Shown: in pieces, positions 7,053 to 15,202 of the stretch
Position numbering within the stretch: position 1 is the stretch's first letter
How the letters are laid out: the number at the start of each line of letters is the position of its first letter
Source of the DNA: Monoglobus pectinilyticus
Lineage (GTDB): Bacteria > Bacillota > Clostridia > Monoglobales > Monoglobaceae
Direction: 5' to 3'
NCBI RefSeq assembly: GCF_002874775.1
Contig: NZ_CP020991.1
Span: 372,001 to 436,000 of the forward strand
Length of the DNA: 64,000 nt
Translations under genes and position numbers: made by a program
Notes under the pieces: generated by a model
Database searches by the model: none
Told to the model about the DNA's origin: nothing
The model's input: the letters and a program-made list of their open reading frames with translations, nothing else

Positions 7053-7872
7053 ACGTTTAAAAAATGTTTTAGACATTTCTGACGCTGTTATTATTGGCGC
7101 CGGCGCTGGGCTTTCAACATCTGCCGGTTTTACTTATTCCGGCGAGCGGTTTGATAAATATTTTTCAGACTTTAAGAATAAATATGGTTTTACAGACATG
7201 TATTACGGTGGATTTTATCCTTATAAATCACCCGAAGAATATTGGGCATATTGGAGCAGATATGTTTACATCAACCGTTATGAGCCTGCAAAATCAACCG
7301 TGTATACCGATTTGCTTGAGCTTATTAAAGAAAAAGACTATTTCGTCATCACTACTAATGTTGACCATCAATTTCAAAAATCAGGATTTGATAAACACAG
7401 ATTGTTTTATACGCAAGGTGATTATGGATTATTTCAATGCTCGGTGCCTTGTCATAATAAAACTTATAATAATGAAGATATAATAAAACAAATGATGAAA
7501 GAACAGAAAAATATGCGCATACCAACAGATTTAATCCCTTATTGCCCAAAATGCGGGAAGCCAATGACGATGAATTTGAGGTCTGATAATAGATTTGTTG
7601 AAGATGATGGATGGCATATTGCAGCAGAAAGATATTCAAATTTCATTCGCCGTCATAAAAATATGAAAGTATTATTCTTTGAGCTTGGCATAGGTGAAAA
7701 TACTCCTGTTATTATCAAATATACATTTTGGAATATGACATATGAAAACCCAAATGCTGTATACGCATGCGTAAATTTAAAAAATTACATATATCCTAAC
7801 GAAATAAAAAAACAGTCCATTTGTATAAATTCAGATATACGCAAAGTAATTTTAGACTTAAAACACTGTTAG
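7018..7872 (+). CDS. Class M sirtuin (SirTM), protein ADP-ribosyltransferase
   Basis: NAD-dependent enzyme of the SirTM class, members of which mono-ADP-ribosylate proteins rather than deacetylate them. About 284 residues. The nucleotide-binding loop is GAGAGLSTSAGFTYSG instead of the GxxxSxxxGIPDFR of deacylases; TTNVDHQF replaces TQNID, and a Gln in TQGD stands where deacylases have the catalytic HG. A zinc ribbon is formed by Cys141, Cys145, Cys176 and Cys179. The ATG at 7018 is preferred (AAGGA 8 bases upstream, about 30 residues before the GAGAG loop, as in the family); an in-frame ATG at 6997 with AAGGGTG upstream would add seven residues. It overlaps the macrodomain gene, so writer and eraser are made together. 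Confidence 0.92.
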   Translation: MKSTENYFKQIERLKNVLDISDAVIIGAGAGLSTSAGFTYSGERFDKYFSDFKNKYGFTDMYYGGFYPYKSPEEYWAYWSRYVYINRYEPAKSTVYTDLLELIKEKDYFVITTNVDHQFQKSGFDKHRLFYTQGDYGLFQCSVPCHNKTYNNEDIIKQMMKEQKNMRIPTDLIPYCPKCGKPMTMNLRSDNRFVEDDGWHIAAERYSNFIRRHKNMKVLFFELGIGENTPVIIKYTFWNMTYENPNAVYACVNLKNYIYPNEIKKQSICINSDIRKVILDLKHC

Positions 7873-7895
7873 AAATACAACATTTACGTTATACC

Positions 7896-7920
7896 AGTAA
7901 TAGTTACTATTAGGTAACTA
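7896..7920. promoter_or_regulatory. Composite operator before the NAD(P)-binding protein gene
   Basis: TAGTTAC-N6-GTAACTA (7901-7920) is a perfect 7-bp inverted repeat matching the candidate HxlR operator at 5559-5578. Overlapping it, AGTAA-TAG-TTACT (7896-7908) is identical in reverse to the element in the perR leader. Two regulators, or one regulator with two overlapping sites, could act here. Confidence 0.5.
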
Positions 7921-7940
7921 CAGCACAAAAAAGTGTTTAC

Positions 7941-7969
7941 TTTACAAAATACATTTATGGCAATATAAT
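7941..7969 (+). promoter_or_regulatory. Promoter of the NAD(P)-binding protein gene
   Basis: TTTACA (7941-7946), 17 bases, TATAAT (7964-7969). The stretch AAAAAAGTGTTTACTTTACA repeats the one at 5585-5604 with one change. Confidence 0.8.
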
Positions 7970-8016
7970 GAAACCGGTTTTAAAACTAAATATTAAAATA
8001 GAAAGGATTGTAATTT

Positions 8017-8646
8017 ATGAAAATCGCAGTAGTATGCGCAAATGGAAAAGTTGGAAAATTAGTTGTAAAGGAAGCAATGAAAAGAGGACTTGACGTAACA
8101 GCCATAGTTAGAGGAGAAAATAAATCACTGGCTGAGCACACAATCATTAAAGATCTTTTTGATCTTAAGAAATCGGATTTAGATAGTTTTGATACAGTAG
8201 TAGACGCTTTTGGAACATGGAATCCAGAAAGCCTGACGCAACATAGTACATCATTAAAAAAGCTATGCGATCTTTTATCAGGGACTAACAAGAGATTAAT
8301 AGTAGTCGGCGGCGCCGGAAGTTTATATGTTAATCCTGAACACACATTGCAGCTGATGGATACTCCGGATTTTCCTGATATGTTTAAACCTCTTGCATCT
8401 AATATGGGAAAAGCGTTAGAAGAACTTCGTTCGCGAGATGACGTGCGCTGGACATATATTAGTCCAGCCGGTGATTTCAGGGCAGATGGTGAGAAATGCG
8501 GAAAATACATATTAGGCGGTGAAGAGCTAACATTAAATTCAAACGGTGAAAGTATAATAAGTTACGCCGATTATGCTGCCGCACTTGTTGATGAAATAAT
8601 AAATGGTAATCACATAAATGAGCGCATAAGTGTTGTTAGAGCATAA
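8017..8646 (+). CDS. NAD(P)-binding Rossmann-fold protein (YwnB/NmrA-like)
   Basis: A 209-residue atypical short-chain dehydrogenase. The N-terminus MKIAVVCANGKVGKLVVKEAMKRG holds a variant dinucleotide-binding loop (CANGKVG in place of GATGxxG); VVDAFGTWN, RLIVVGGAGSLYV and WTYISPAGDF are the later strands and loops of this family. No YxxxK catalytic pair is obvious, so it may be a redox sensor or a reductase of the NAD(P)H-binding type often controlled by HxlR regulators. AAAGGA precedes the ATG. Its promoter region copies that of the operon at 5651, which argues for the same regulator. Confidence 0.88.
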   Translation: MKIAVVCANGKVGKLVVKEAMKRGLDVTAIVRGENKSLAEHTIIKDLFDLKKSDLDSFDTVVDAFGTWNPESLTQHSTSLKKLCDLLSGTNKRLIVVGGAGSLYVNPEHTLQLMDTPDFPDMFKPLASNMGKALEELRSRDDVRWTYISPAGDFRADGEKCGKYILGGEELTLNSNGESIISYADYAAALVDEIINGNHINERISVVRA

Positions 8647-8761
8647 TATTTTGTCTTTAATATATATAACGGCAGCTTGACTAGTGCGCCAGACTTTGAC
8701 TGTTTGACTGTCATTACTCTGTTAACTTATAATTGGCTTTTTAAGATTAAATATTGATTAT

Positions 8762-8795
8762 AATATAATGTTTGTTTTATACAAAACATTATATT
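8762..8795. repeat. AT-rich 12-bp inverted repeat
   Basis: AATATAATGTTT (8762-8773) and AAACATTATATT (8784-8795) with a 10-base loop, 115 bases after the NAD(P)-binding gene. A short T-rich tail makes a weak terminator possible. The rest of 8647-8814 shows nothing else. Confidence 0.4.
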
Positions 8796-8814
8796 TTAAA
8801 ACAAAACTATAAAA

Positions 8815-8843
8815 TTGACATTTTAAATAAACTCATATATACT
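8815..8843 (+). promoter_or_regulatory. Promoter of the tyrosine phosphatase gene
   Basis: TTGACA (8815-8820), 17 bases, TATACT (8838-8843). The start codon is 20 bases beyond the -10 box, so the leader is very short. Confidence 0.75.
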
Positions 8844-8863
8844 AAATTCAGAGGAGTGATAAA

Positions 8864-9481
8864 ATGTCAAGTTTATTTAAGTCAACTTTTAACAGCAGGT
8901 TTCTCAACGGAGATAATATTCCTTACCACAGATATATTCGCAGTGATGTCCCTAATAATATCAGCAAAGACGAAATAGATTGGTTATATAAAAATAATTT
9001 TACAACAATCATTGATTTGCGCTCTGATTGGGAACACGAGCATGAATCTGTCCCTCTTGAAATTGACAACAGATTTATATACCTTCACAAACCCGTTACA
9101 ATAGACGGTTTAGTTGATATAGATAATATTAATGGTATAGTTCCTAAAACTGTTGCTGATGTATCAAAATCGTATATTTTGATGGCTGACAAAAATATGA
9201 AAAATATAATCAATACAATTTTAAATGCTAAAACAAATGTTTTATATTTTTGCAGCGCAGGCAAAGACCGAACAGGCGTTGTTTCAGCTATATTAATGCT
9301 GATATACAAAGAAAGCCGAAACAGTATCATAGATGATTATATGAAATCTTTAGATAATATCAAAGTTATATTTGAGAAATATTCTAAAGAATTCCCCGAT
9401 ATTAATACTGATATTATATATCCTAAAAGAGAATTTATAGAATCATTTTTGGATAATGTAAATCTTAATAATATAATTTAA
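8864..9481 (+). CDS. Tyrosine-protein phosphatase, dual-specificity-like
   Basis: A 205-residue cytoplasmic phosphatase of the bacterial Tyr/Ser (PF13350-like) type. The phosphate loop CSAGKDRTG gives nucleophile Cys130 and Arg136 of the CX5R motif. The N-terminal NFTTIIDLRSDWEHE is the usual first strand (TIIDLR) of this family. Substrates may be phosphotyrosine, phosphoinositide or small phosphate esters. GAGGAG is about 8 bases before the ATG. It has its own promoter and no obvious partner. Confidence 0.88.
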   Translation: MSSLFKSTFNSRFLNGDNIPYHRYIRSDVPNNISKDEIDWLYKNNFTTIIDLRSDWEHEHESVPLEIDNRFIYLHKPVTIDGLVDIDNINGIVPKTVADVSKSYILMADKNMKNIINTILNAKTNVLYFCSAGKDRTGVVSAILMLIYKESRNSIIDDYMKSLDNIKVIFEKYSKEFPDINTDIIYPKREFIESFLDNVNLNNII

Positions 9482-9593
9482 TCATCATTACAACTTCAAT
9501 AATATAACTTTTGTAAACTTATTAGAAATAAAATCATATATTATTCAATGAAGATTTAATGCTTATATTAAACTGCATAAAGGAGAATGATAT

Positions 9594-10553
9594 ATGAAAC
9601 GTTTAGTACCACTTGAACCACAAGCTGAAAAAGTATGCAACGAAGCCTCAAAGCCGCCTCTTATATTTCAGCTTCCGCCTGAAAAAGGCCGTGAAGTGCT
9701 GGAAAAAATGCAAGACAGCCCAGTATACAAATATCCGGCGGAAATTAAAAGACTACAATTTGAATCTGATAACTGGGGAACTTTTAAAATATATTTTGTT
9801 ATTCCAAGCAACTTACAGGGAATCCCAAGCGTTATCTACTATATACATGGGGCTGGATGGGTATTTGGTAGTTTTCATACACATGAAAAGCTGGTTCGGG
9901 AACTTGCAGCAAGAACCAATTCAATTCTAGTCTTTCCTGAATATAGTCTTTCCCCTGAAGTTAAGTATCCTACTGCTATCGAACAATGTTATGAAGCCTT
10001 ATGCTGTATTCCCGAACTGCTGAAACAAGAAAGTATTTCAGCTGATTTAAGTAAACTCACTGTGGCGGGCGACAGCGTCGGCGGTAATATGGCAACGGTA
10101 ATGACTATAATGGCAAAATATCGAAACGGACCATATATAAATAAACAGCTTTTATACTATCCTGTTACCAACGCATGCTTTTCAACAGACTCTTACTGCG
10201 CCTTTGCTGTAAATTATTATCTATATCGAGCAGGAATGATGTGGTTTTGGAACCAATATACAAGCAATCTTTTAGAAAGAACACAAATTACTGCCTCTCC
10301 TCTTAAGAGTTCGCTTAATGAATTAAAGAATTTACCGCCAGCGATGATTTTAAACGGTGAGGCAGACGTTCTGCGAGATGATGGAGAATCTTATGCGCGA
10401 CGTCTTAGAAAAGCCGGTGTAGATGTAACTGCAGTAAGATTTCAGGCAATTATTCATGATTTTGTTATGCTTAATGCTTTAGACCAAACTAAAGCATGCC
10501 GCGCAGCTATGGATCTCTCGACCGAGTGGATAAAAAAGAAAAATGCCGAATAA
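9594..10553 (+). CDS. Alpha/beta hydrolase, hormone-sensitive-lipase-type esterase
   Basis: A 319-residue carboxylesterase of the HSL family (family IV). The oxyanion motif reads YIHGAGWVFGS in place of the usual HGGG. The nucleophile Ser160 lies in GDSVGG, the acid Asp in GEADVLRDDG and the base His in IIHDFVM, all in the expected order. No signal peptide, so it acts inside the cell on short acyl esters. AAAGGAGA is about 9 bases before the ATG. It is followed by more than 900 bases without a recognisable gene. Confidence 0.88.
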   Translation: MKRLVPLEPQAEKVCNEASKPPLIFQLPPEKGREVLEKMQDSPVYKYPAEIKRLQFESDNWGTFKIYFVIPSNLQGIPSVIYYIHGAGWVFGSFHTHEKLVRELAARTNSILVFPEYSLSPEVKYPTAIEQCYEALCCIPELLKQESISADLSKLTVAGDSVGGNMATVMTIMAKYRNGPYINKQLLYYPVTNACFSTDSYCAFAVNYYLYRAGMMWFWNQYTSNLLERTQITASPLKSSLNELKNLPPAMILNGEADVLRDDGESYARRLRKAGVDVTAVRFQAIIHDFVMLNALDQTKACRAAMDLSTEWIKKKNAE

Positions 10554-10801
10554 AATTTAATACACAATTCAGTATATACAAAAATTTGTCTAATAAAATA
10601 TTAGATTACTATGAAAAATATAATATAAATCAATATTGTTTATTTCAATAATTTTCATCTGCATATAATCATTTTAATAAATGTTTTTCTCATAACAGAT
10701 ATTATAATAATTATATATCATAACTAAAATATAAACTGCAATCAAAATAAATGCGCCTCGAAAACTGAAAAATAATAACTGATGATTTTAACTATACGAC
10801 A

Positions 10802-10835
10802 AATTCAGGTGTGCTGTTTTATGCACACCTGAATT
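10802..10835. repeat. Perfect 13-bp inverted repeat
   Basis: AATTCAGGTGTGC (10802-10814) and GCACACCTGAATT (10823-10835), 8-base loop. It lies 250 bases after the esterase gene and lacks a clean T-run, so it is either a weak terminator or a protein site. Confidence 0.5.
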
Positions 10836-10928
10836 CTTATAATATTTAATTATAGAAAAATATATTTTAAAACTTATACTTTTCATTTCAGTTAGTATTA
10901 AAATATTAGAACTATTTGACTCCAAAAA

Positions 10929-11219
10929 TCAGCGTAACTTTTTAAACGAATCCCATAAACATGCTTTTATAATATCAAAATTAACTTCACTGACATTTAT
11001 TTTGTTTGTATTTCCAAGTATATCAGCTTGCTTTAAATCTGTTAATACCAATCATTTGTATAACCGTGCAAAATGCTTTTGTGCCTCTTGTTTAGTTTAC
11101 ATCATGATATGTTATCAATCGCTGTCTGAAGAACCAATATCACTGTATTCAGCATCTCTAACAGATGCGTCACAAGCCAGCTAAAATCCTGCTTCAAGTT
11201 GAAGATTTGCAAAAATCAT
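10929..11219 (-). pseudogene. Possible remnant of a coding sequence
   Basis: In one minus-strand frame an ATG at 11219 is followed by 97 codons to TGA at 10929, broken by five in-frame stops. The pieces between look protein-like: ACDASVRDAEYSDIGSSDSD, EAQKHFARLYK and LKQADILGNTNKINVSE. The frame can be followed upstream to about 11417 with two more stops (RNEAADILLLVWLNKIIYGN). At this base composition stops are expected about every 13 codons, so the run is suggestive but not statistically strong. Family unknown. The rest of the gap 10554-11489 holds only the inverted repeat at 10802. Confidence 0.25.
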
Positions 11220-11489
11220 CATTTTCCAAAATTAAAGTTCTATAGAGTTAGCTGCTTTTATCTTATATGTTTTAAAAATAAACTGACATTTCTACCGAAT
11301 AAAATATTTTAACATATTCCGTACGTTATTGCCATAAATTATTTTATTTAACCATACAAGTAACAAAATGTCTGCAGCTTCATTTCTTAAAATACATACT
11401 AGGTTAAAAATTATCATTTAAAAGATCCATTTATATAAAGCTTGCAACAATTCAGATATAGTATGTATATTAACTTTATATCTTCATAA

Positions 11490-13076
11490 TTATACTATTA
11501 ACTTTAAATCAGTTCTATTATTTTTTCTATACAATACAAACGATATAAATAACAGGATCAAGCACACAAGAGCTAAAATCACATCTGACGGTACGCTGGA
11601 AATCAGAAATACCGGTAATGCAAAAATAAGTACTATAACCATACTCATAAATACTGAGATCATAGACGTAGTACTCTGCTTTACAACTGCAGCCTCATTT
11701 TCCCAATCAAATACCGGAAACATCAGATTTGAAAAAATACCAAATACTGTTGTAAATATAATCAATGCCGCTGGTACTAGTATAAGCCAAACAGCTTCAA
11801 GTATTGACGGTTTTACAGCAATCATTAAAAATATTTCTGAAAGTATATAAAATGGCGCTATAACTGAAAAGTTAACCATTATTTTACTATCAAAAACAGT
11901 CTTTGCTTTTACGGGCAGACATTTTATAATCCACCATTCCTTACCCTCTAAAGAAATTGATACTGAAGTGGTCGGCATCAAAGCGGGCATATATCCTATT
12001 ACAAACGGAAGAGCTTTTCTTACCATTCCAGGTATAGGAATCAACGCTTCAACTTTGTCTATTCCCATAACCAAAATTGCAACTGAGGCCAAAGTCATCA
12101 TTACAGCTCCCATTACAGTATTGGATATATAGACGCCTGATGAAAAGTAGCGCCTTAATTCTCTGAAATAAAGAGCTTTTAATGTTGAATTAGTTTTTAA
12201 TTTATGAATTTTATAATTATGCTTTGCCGTTGTTGAGTATAGTGTACTGCATATCTTTTGAAAATTCAAAGACACAATAACAGCCATAACTAAAAATACC
12301 GCAACCGAAACGATAATAAAAGTCAGTAAAAATAATATACTTCCCGATGTCATCGCTTCCCCAAGCCAAATTGCCGGCGGATAAATATTATTAATCTGTT
12401 CAATAATGACCTGTGACAAATTTTGAAGCGTCTCAGATGAAACATTCTCCATATTATTAGACTGCATGCTGAATATAATTATCACAGAAGCAAACAATAT
12501 AGATAAAACAGCGGTAACTGGTCCTTTATATTTCATCTTAGAAGCGATCGCCGTTACTGCCGCTCCCAATAATGTAGCAACAGCCATTGGGAGAAACGGC
12601 AGAAAAATTATTCCAACCAAACTGGTCAAATAAAATCCAAACCCAAGACCTAAGCTTATTCCATAGACAACAGTCCCTGTTCCCATTACTACAAAAGATA
12701 TCAACAGGTTATCAAAATACATATTAAAAAATCGGCTTATAACTACATCAATTTTAGAAATCGGCAATGAACATAAAACCTCATAGCTGTTTTTTTGGAA
12801 TATAACATTGCCTGATGATACTATACCGAAAAATAATATTAACAAACTTGTTGTCGCCGTTAGTATTACGGGAACGACATCAGCCATCCCCATCTGTATA
12901 TACGTATATGAAAATAAACTGACATAGAAGATAAACATAATGCCAAGGAATATACGAAGAAGCATTAAATATATTATACGTTTTTTCTTTTGCTTGTCTT
13001 TGCCAAAGCGAATTTCATTTATCTTCCAAAAATTTGTCAACTGAATTTGAACCAGTTTTTTAATTTGACGAACCAT
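11490..13076 (-). CDS. ABC-2-type exporter permease
   Basis: Integral membrane subunit of about 528 residues with roughly 12 hydrophobic segments (for example IFLGIMFIFYVSLFSYTYI, ILTATTSLLILFFGIVSSG, LIFALPVFLISSVPSDVILA). The first 30 residues are cytoplasmic and basic. The next gene upstream encodes its ATPase and overlaps its start, so the two are one transporter. The substrate is not predictable; members export peptides, drugs or lipids, or act in membrane stress. ATG at 13076 and GTG at 13079 share the GGAGG 6-9 bases upstream. No regulator gene is adjacent apart from the RNHCP protein. Confidence 0.85.
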   Translation of the reverse strand: MVRQIKKLVQIQLTNFWKINEIRFGKDKQKKKRIIYLMLLRIFLGIMFIFYVSLFSYTYIQMGMADVVPVILTATTSLLILFFGIVSSGNVIFQKNSYEVLCSLPISKIDVVISRFFNMYFDNLLISFVVMGTGTVVYGISLGLGFGFYLTSLVGIIFLPFLPMAVATLLGAAVTAIASKMKYKGPVTAVLSILFASVIIIFSMQSNNMENVSSETLQNLSQVIIEQINNIYPPAIWLGEAMTSGSILFLLTFIIVSVAVFLVMAVIVSLNFQKICSTLYSTTAKHNYKIHKLKTNSTLKALYFRELRRYFSSGVYISNTVMGAVMMTLASVAILVMGIDKVEALIPIPGMVRKALPFVIGYMPALMPTTSVSISLEGKEWWIIKCLPVKAKTVFDSKIMVNFSVIAPFYILSEIFLMIAVKPSILEAVWLILVPAALIIFTTVFGIFSNLMFPVFDWENEAAVVKQSTTSMISVFMSMVIVLIFALPVFLISSVPSDVILALVCLILLFISFVLYRKNNRTDLKLIV

Positions 13077-13785
13077 CACTGACTACCTCCATAAATACTG
13101 ACTCAAGTGTCTCGCCGTCTTTAACAAACTCATTCATATTACCTGATACTACAAGTTCACCATTTTTTATTATTGCTATCTTATTACATAACTTTTCAGC
13201 AACATCCAATACGTGAGTTGAAAAGAAGATTGATCCTCCTTCATTACAAATATTATGCATAATTTCTTTTAAAGCAATACTGGCTTTTGGATCAAGTCCC
13301 ACAAAAGGTTCATCCAATATCAATAGTTTTGGCTGGTGAACTAATGCAGATATAATAGCTAACTTTTGTTTCATACCATGAGAATATGATGAAACCAAAT
13401 CGCCCAGCGACCCGGTTATCTCAAAAATCTCAGAATATTCGCGTATTCTTTCTTCCCGAACTTCTGCCGGAACTTTAAAAACATCAGCAATAAAATTAAG
13501 ATACTGAATCCCGGTTAAATATTCATATATATCAGGATTATCAGGTATATACGCGATCTCAGCTTTACACCGTATAGGATTTTCTTTTACTGAAACTCCG
13601 TCAATTAATATCTCACCTTCATCAAAATCATGTATACCAACCACACACTTTATTGTAGTGGTCTTACCTGCTCCGTTATGTCCTATAAATCCATAAATAT
13701 CGCCGGAACTGATTTCTATATTTAAATTAGACACCGCCTTTTTTCCGCCTTTATAAGTTTTGCTTAAATTGTTAATTCTTAACAT
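13060..13785 (-). CDS. ABC transporter ATP-binding protein
   Basis: The 241-residue nucleotide-binding subunit driving the permease at 11490. Walker A is GHNGAGKTTT at about residues 35-44, the signature is YSHGMKQKL, Walker B is LLILDEPFVGLD, and the switch His is in FSTHV. The signature has SHGM in place of the canonical LSGGQ, as in CcmA/YtrB-type export ATPases. GGAGA lies about 8 bases before the ATG. Its 3' end overlaps the permease start by about 20 bases. Confidence 0.93.
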   Translation of the reverse strand: MLRINNLSKTYKGGKKAVSNLNIEISSGDIYGFIGHNGAGKTTTIKCVVGIHDFDEGEILIDGVSVKENPIRCKAEIAYIPDNPDIYEYLTGIQYLNFIADVFKVPAEVREERIREYSEIFEITGSLGDLVSSYSHGMKQKLAIISALVHQPKLLILDEPFVGLDPKASIALKEIMHNICNEGGSIFFSTHVLDVAEKLCNKIAIIKNGELVVSGNMNEFVKDGETLESVFMEVVSDGSSN

Positions 13786-13811
13786 GACTTTTCTCCTTAT
13801 TTAAAGTTGAC

Positions 13812-14207
13812 CTAATCCAACTTACTGTCTATTTCTATATTTATATTTTCAGACATAACCAGTTCTTCAAAATATTCCAGCGGAAACGGCGGCAATGACA
13901 AAGGTTTAACAGCAATAGACAACAATTTCACTATATTATCATCAGCTGCAATTCTATTTGAACTTATTTTTCCACAAATTCGACATCTATGTATAATTGC
14001 CCATTCTCCATTTTCTCGTGCCCATACACTGATAGGTTCCATTATTCCCCCACAGTTAGCTTTTCTATCTCCGGGAATGTTATCTAAATGTATACTCATC
14101 AAACATTTAGGACAGTGATTACGGTTTCTTGTTCCGCATCCGTCAATCGGTACTAACTTATCACAGTTCTTACAAGTAAAACTTCTTTTATTATTTTTTC
14201 TATTCAA
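13812..14207 (-). CDS. RNHCP-domain zinc-ribbon protein
   Basis: A 131-residue cytoplasmic protein with the RNHCP signature: FTCKNCDKLV, then TRNRNHCPKCLMSIHLD, a GDRKANCGG motif and a second ribbon HRCRICGKISSNR. The paired cysteines suggest two zinc sites. The family has no established function; its ribbons suggest nucleic-acid or protein binding. The start is TTG at 14207 with AGGAGG 8 bases upstream. It precedes the ABC exporter genes by 26 bases and is probably in their transcript. Confidence 0.85.
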   Translation of the reverse strand: MNRKNNKRSFTCKNCDKLVPIDGCGTRNRNHCPKCLMSIHLDNIPGDRKANCGGIMEPISVWARENGEWAIIHRCRICGKISSNRIAADDNIVKLLSIAVKPLSLPPFPLEYFEELVMSENINIEIDSKLD

Positions 14208-14240
14208 ATTAATTCCTCCTAAAAGTTACTTCAATAACTT

Positions 14241-14280
14241 CGGGAGGTTATGCAGAGATTTATTTTATGCAAACCTCCCG
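14241..14280. terminator. Stem-loop between the Fpg/Nei-like gene and the RNHCP gene
   Basis: CGGGAGGTT (14241-14249) pairs with AACCTCCCG (14272-14280), and the inner TGCA / TGCA adds four pairs. No T-run follows on the minus strand, so it is an imperfect terminator, or a leader structure of the RNHCP-ABC operon, which starts 34 bases on. Confidence 0.45.
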
Positions 14281-14358
14281 GCTTGCTGCAATCTCCAATT
14301 TACCATATTTATACATAAATTTCTCCTTATTAAAAACATTATAATTTTTTGATTCACA

Positions 14359-15180
14359 CTATATTTGACATTTAGGACAGTAATAAACTGTCCCGCCTAA
14401 ATATGATTCTTTAGTTATCTCACTTCCGCATATAGAGCAGCCATTTTTATAGGTGTTTTTTGAAAGCTTTGTTTTATATCTTCCAGGACTTCCAAAAATA
14501 TCTTTTTCCGTATCACGACCGCCATGTTCAGTCATATCCAGCAAAACAGATTTTATTGAGTTAAAAATGTTTTTTATATCTTCTTCACTCAATTCAGAGA
14601 TTTTGTGTCTTGGTCTTAAACGAGCTTCAAATAATATGTCCTGCAGTACTCCATTACCTAGACCAACAAATCTTTGTTCTGTCGCCAAAAAGGCTTTTAA
14701 ACTCAGCGACGGTTTCACCGAACTAAGTATATTTTTAAAATACTGATAACTAAATTCATCACCAATAATTGAAATACTCTTCTTGCCGCTTATATAATAA
14801 TCATTATCATAATCTCCGTTATGACATATGATTCCACCATACATTGCTACTGTAAAAATCAAAGCACATCCGTCTTCAAAATCAATAATCAATTGATATT
14901 TTGATGGACGCTTTTCACCTGGAGTAAGCAAACGCAGATTTACACCATCGTTATAACATAATCTTTTTTCATCAGAAAAAACTATTTCAACAAATATTCC
15001 AACATTATTTACAGCAATTACTTTTTTTCCTGTTAAAATATCATTATATGATTCAACTTCGCCATTAAACCAGCAAAATTTGTGAGGTGAAGACGGAGGT
15101 ATAACTGATTTAACCATTTTACCAACTATGTTTTCATTTAACTCACGTACTCTTGACAAAACTTCCGGTAATTCCAACAC
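14359..15180 (-). CDS. Fpg/Nei-family DNA glycosylase homologue without the N-terminal proline
   Basis: Homologue of formamidopyrimidine-DNA glycosylase/endonuclease VIII, base-excision repair enzymes. About 273 residues, with an N-terminal beta-sandwich (to about 125), an H2TH region (LATEQRFVGLGNGVLQDILFEARLRP) and a C-terminal zinc finger CSICG...YYCPKC. The GTG at 15180 has GGGAG 8 bases upstream; a GTG at 15189 abuts that site and is less likely. From 15180 the protein begins MLELPEV, where active family members begin MPELPEV: the glutamate is kept but the catalytic N-terminal proline is leucine. A clostridial subgroup with MLELPE or MIEIPE starts is known, so this is not a sequencing slip, but its chemistry must differ. 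Confidence 0.85.
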   Translation of the reverse strand: MLELPEVLSRVRELNENIVGKMVKSVIPPSSPHKFCWFNGEVESYNDILTGKKVIAVNNVGIFVEIVFSDEKRLCYNDGVNLRLLTPGEKRPSKYQLIIDFEDGCALIFTVAMYGGIICHNGDYDNDYYISGKKSISIIGDEFSYQYFKNILSSVKPSLSLKAFLATEQRFVGLGNGVLQDILFEARLRPRHKISELSEEDIKNIFNSIKSVLLDMTEHGGRDTEKDIFGSPGRYKTKLSKNTYKNGCSICGSEITKESYLGGTVYYCPKCQI

Positions 15181-15202
15181 ATTATCCACTCCCTTTATAA
15201 AT

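Noticed and set aside
7355-7639. 94-codon minus-strand frame inside the sirtuin gene
   Set aside because: It is a shadow of the sirtuin coding sequence, which has full family motifs.
5120-8646. Mobile element carrying the sirtuin region
   Set aside because: No integrase, transposase, terminal repeat or tRNA-derived attachment site was found, and base composition does not stand out.
11002-11184. 60-codon plus-strand reading frame
   Set aside because: It has no ribosome site and lies antisense to a frame that looks more coding; a random open stretch is likely.
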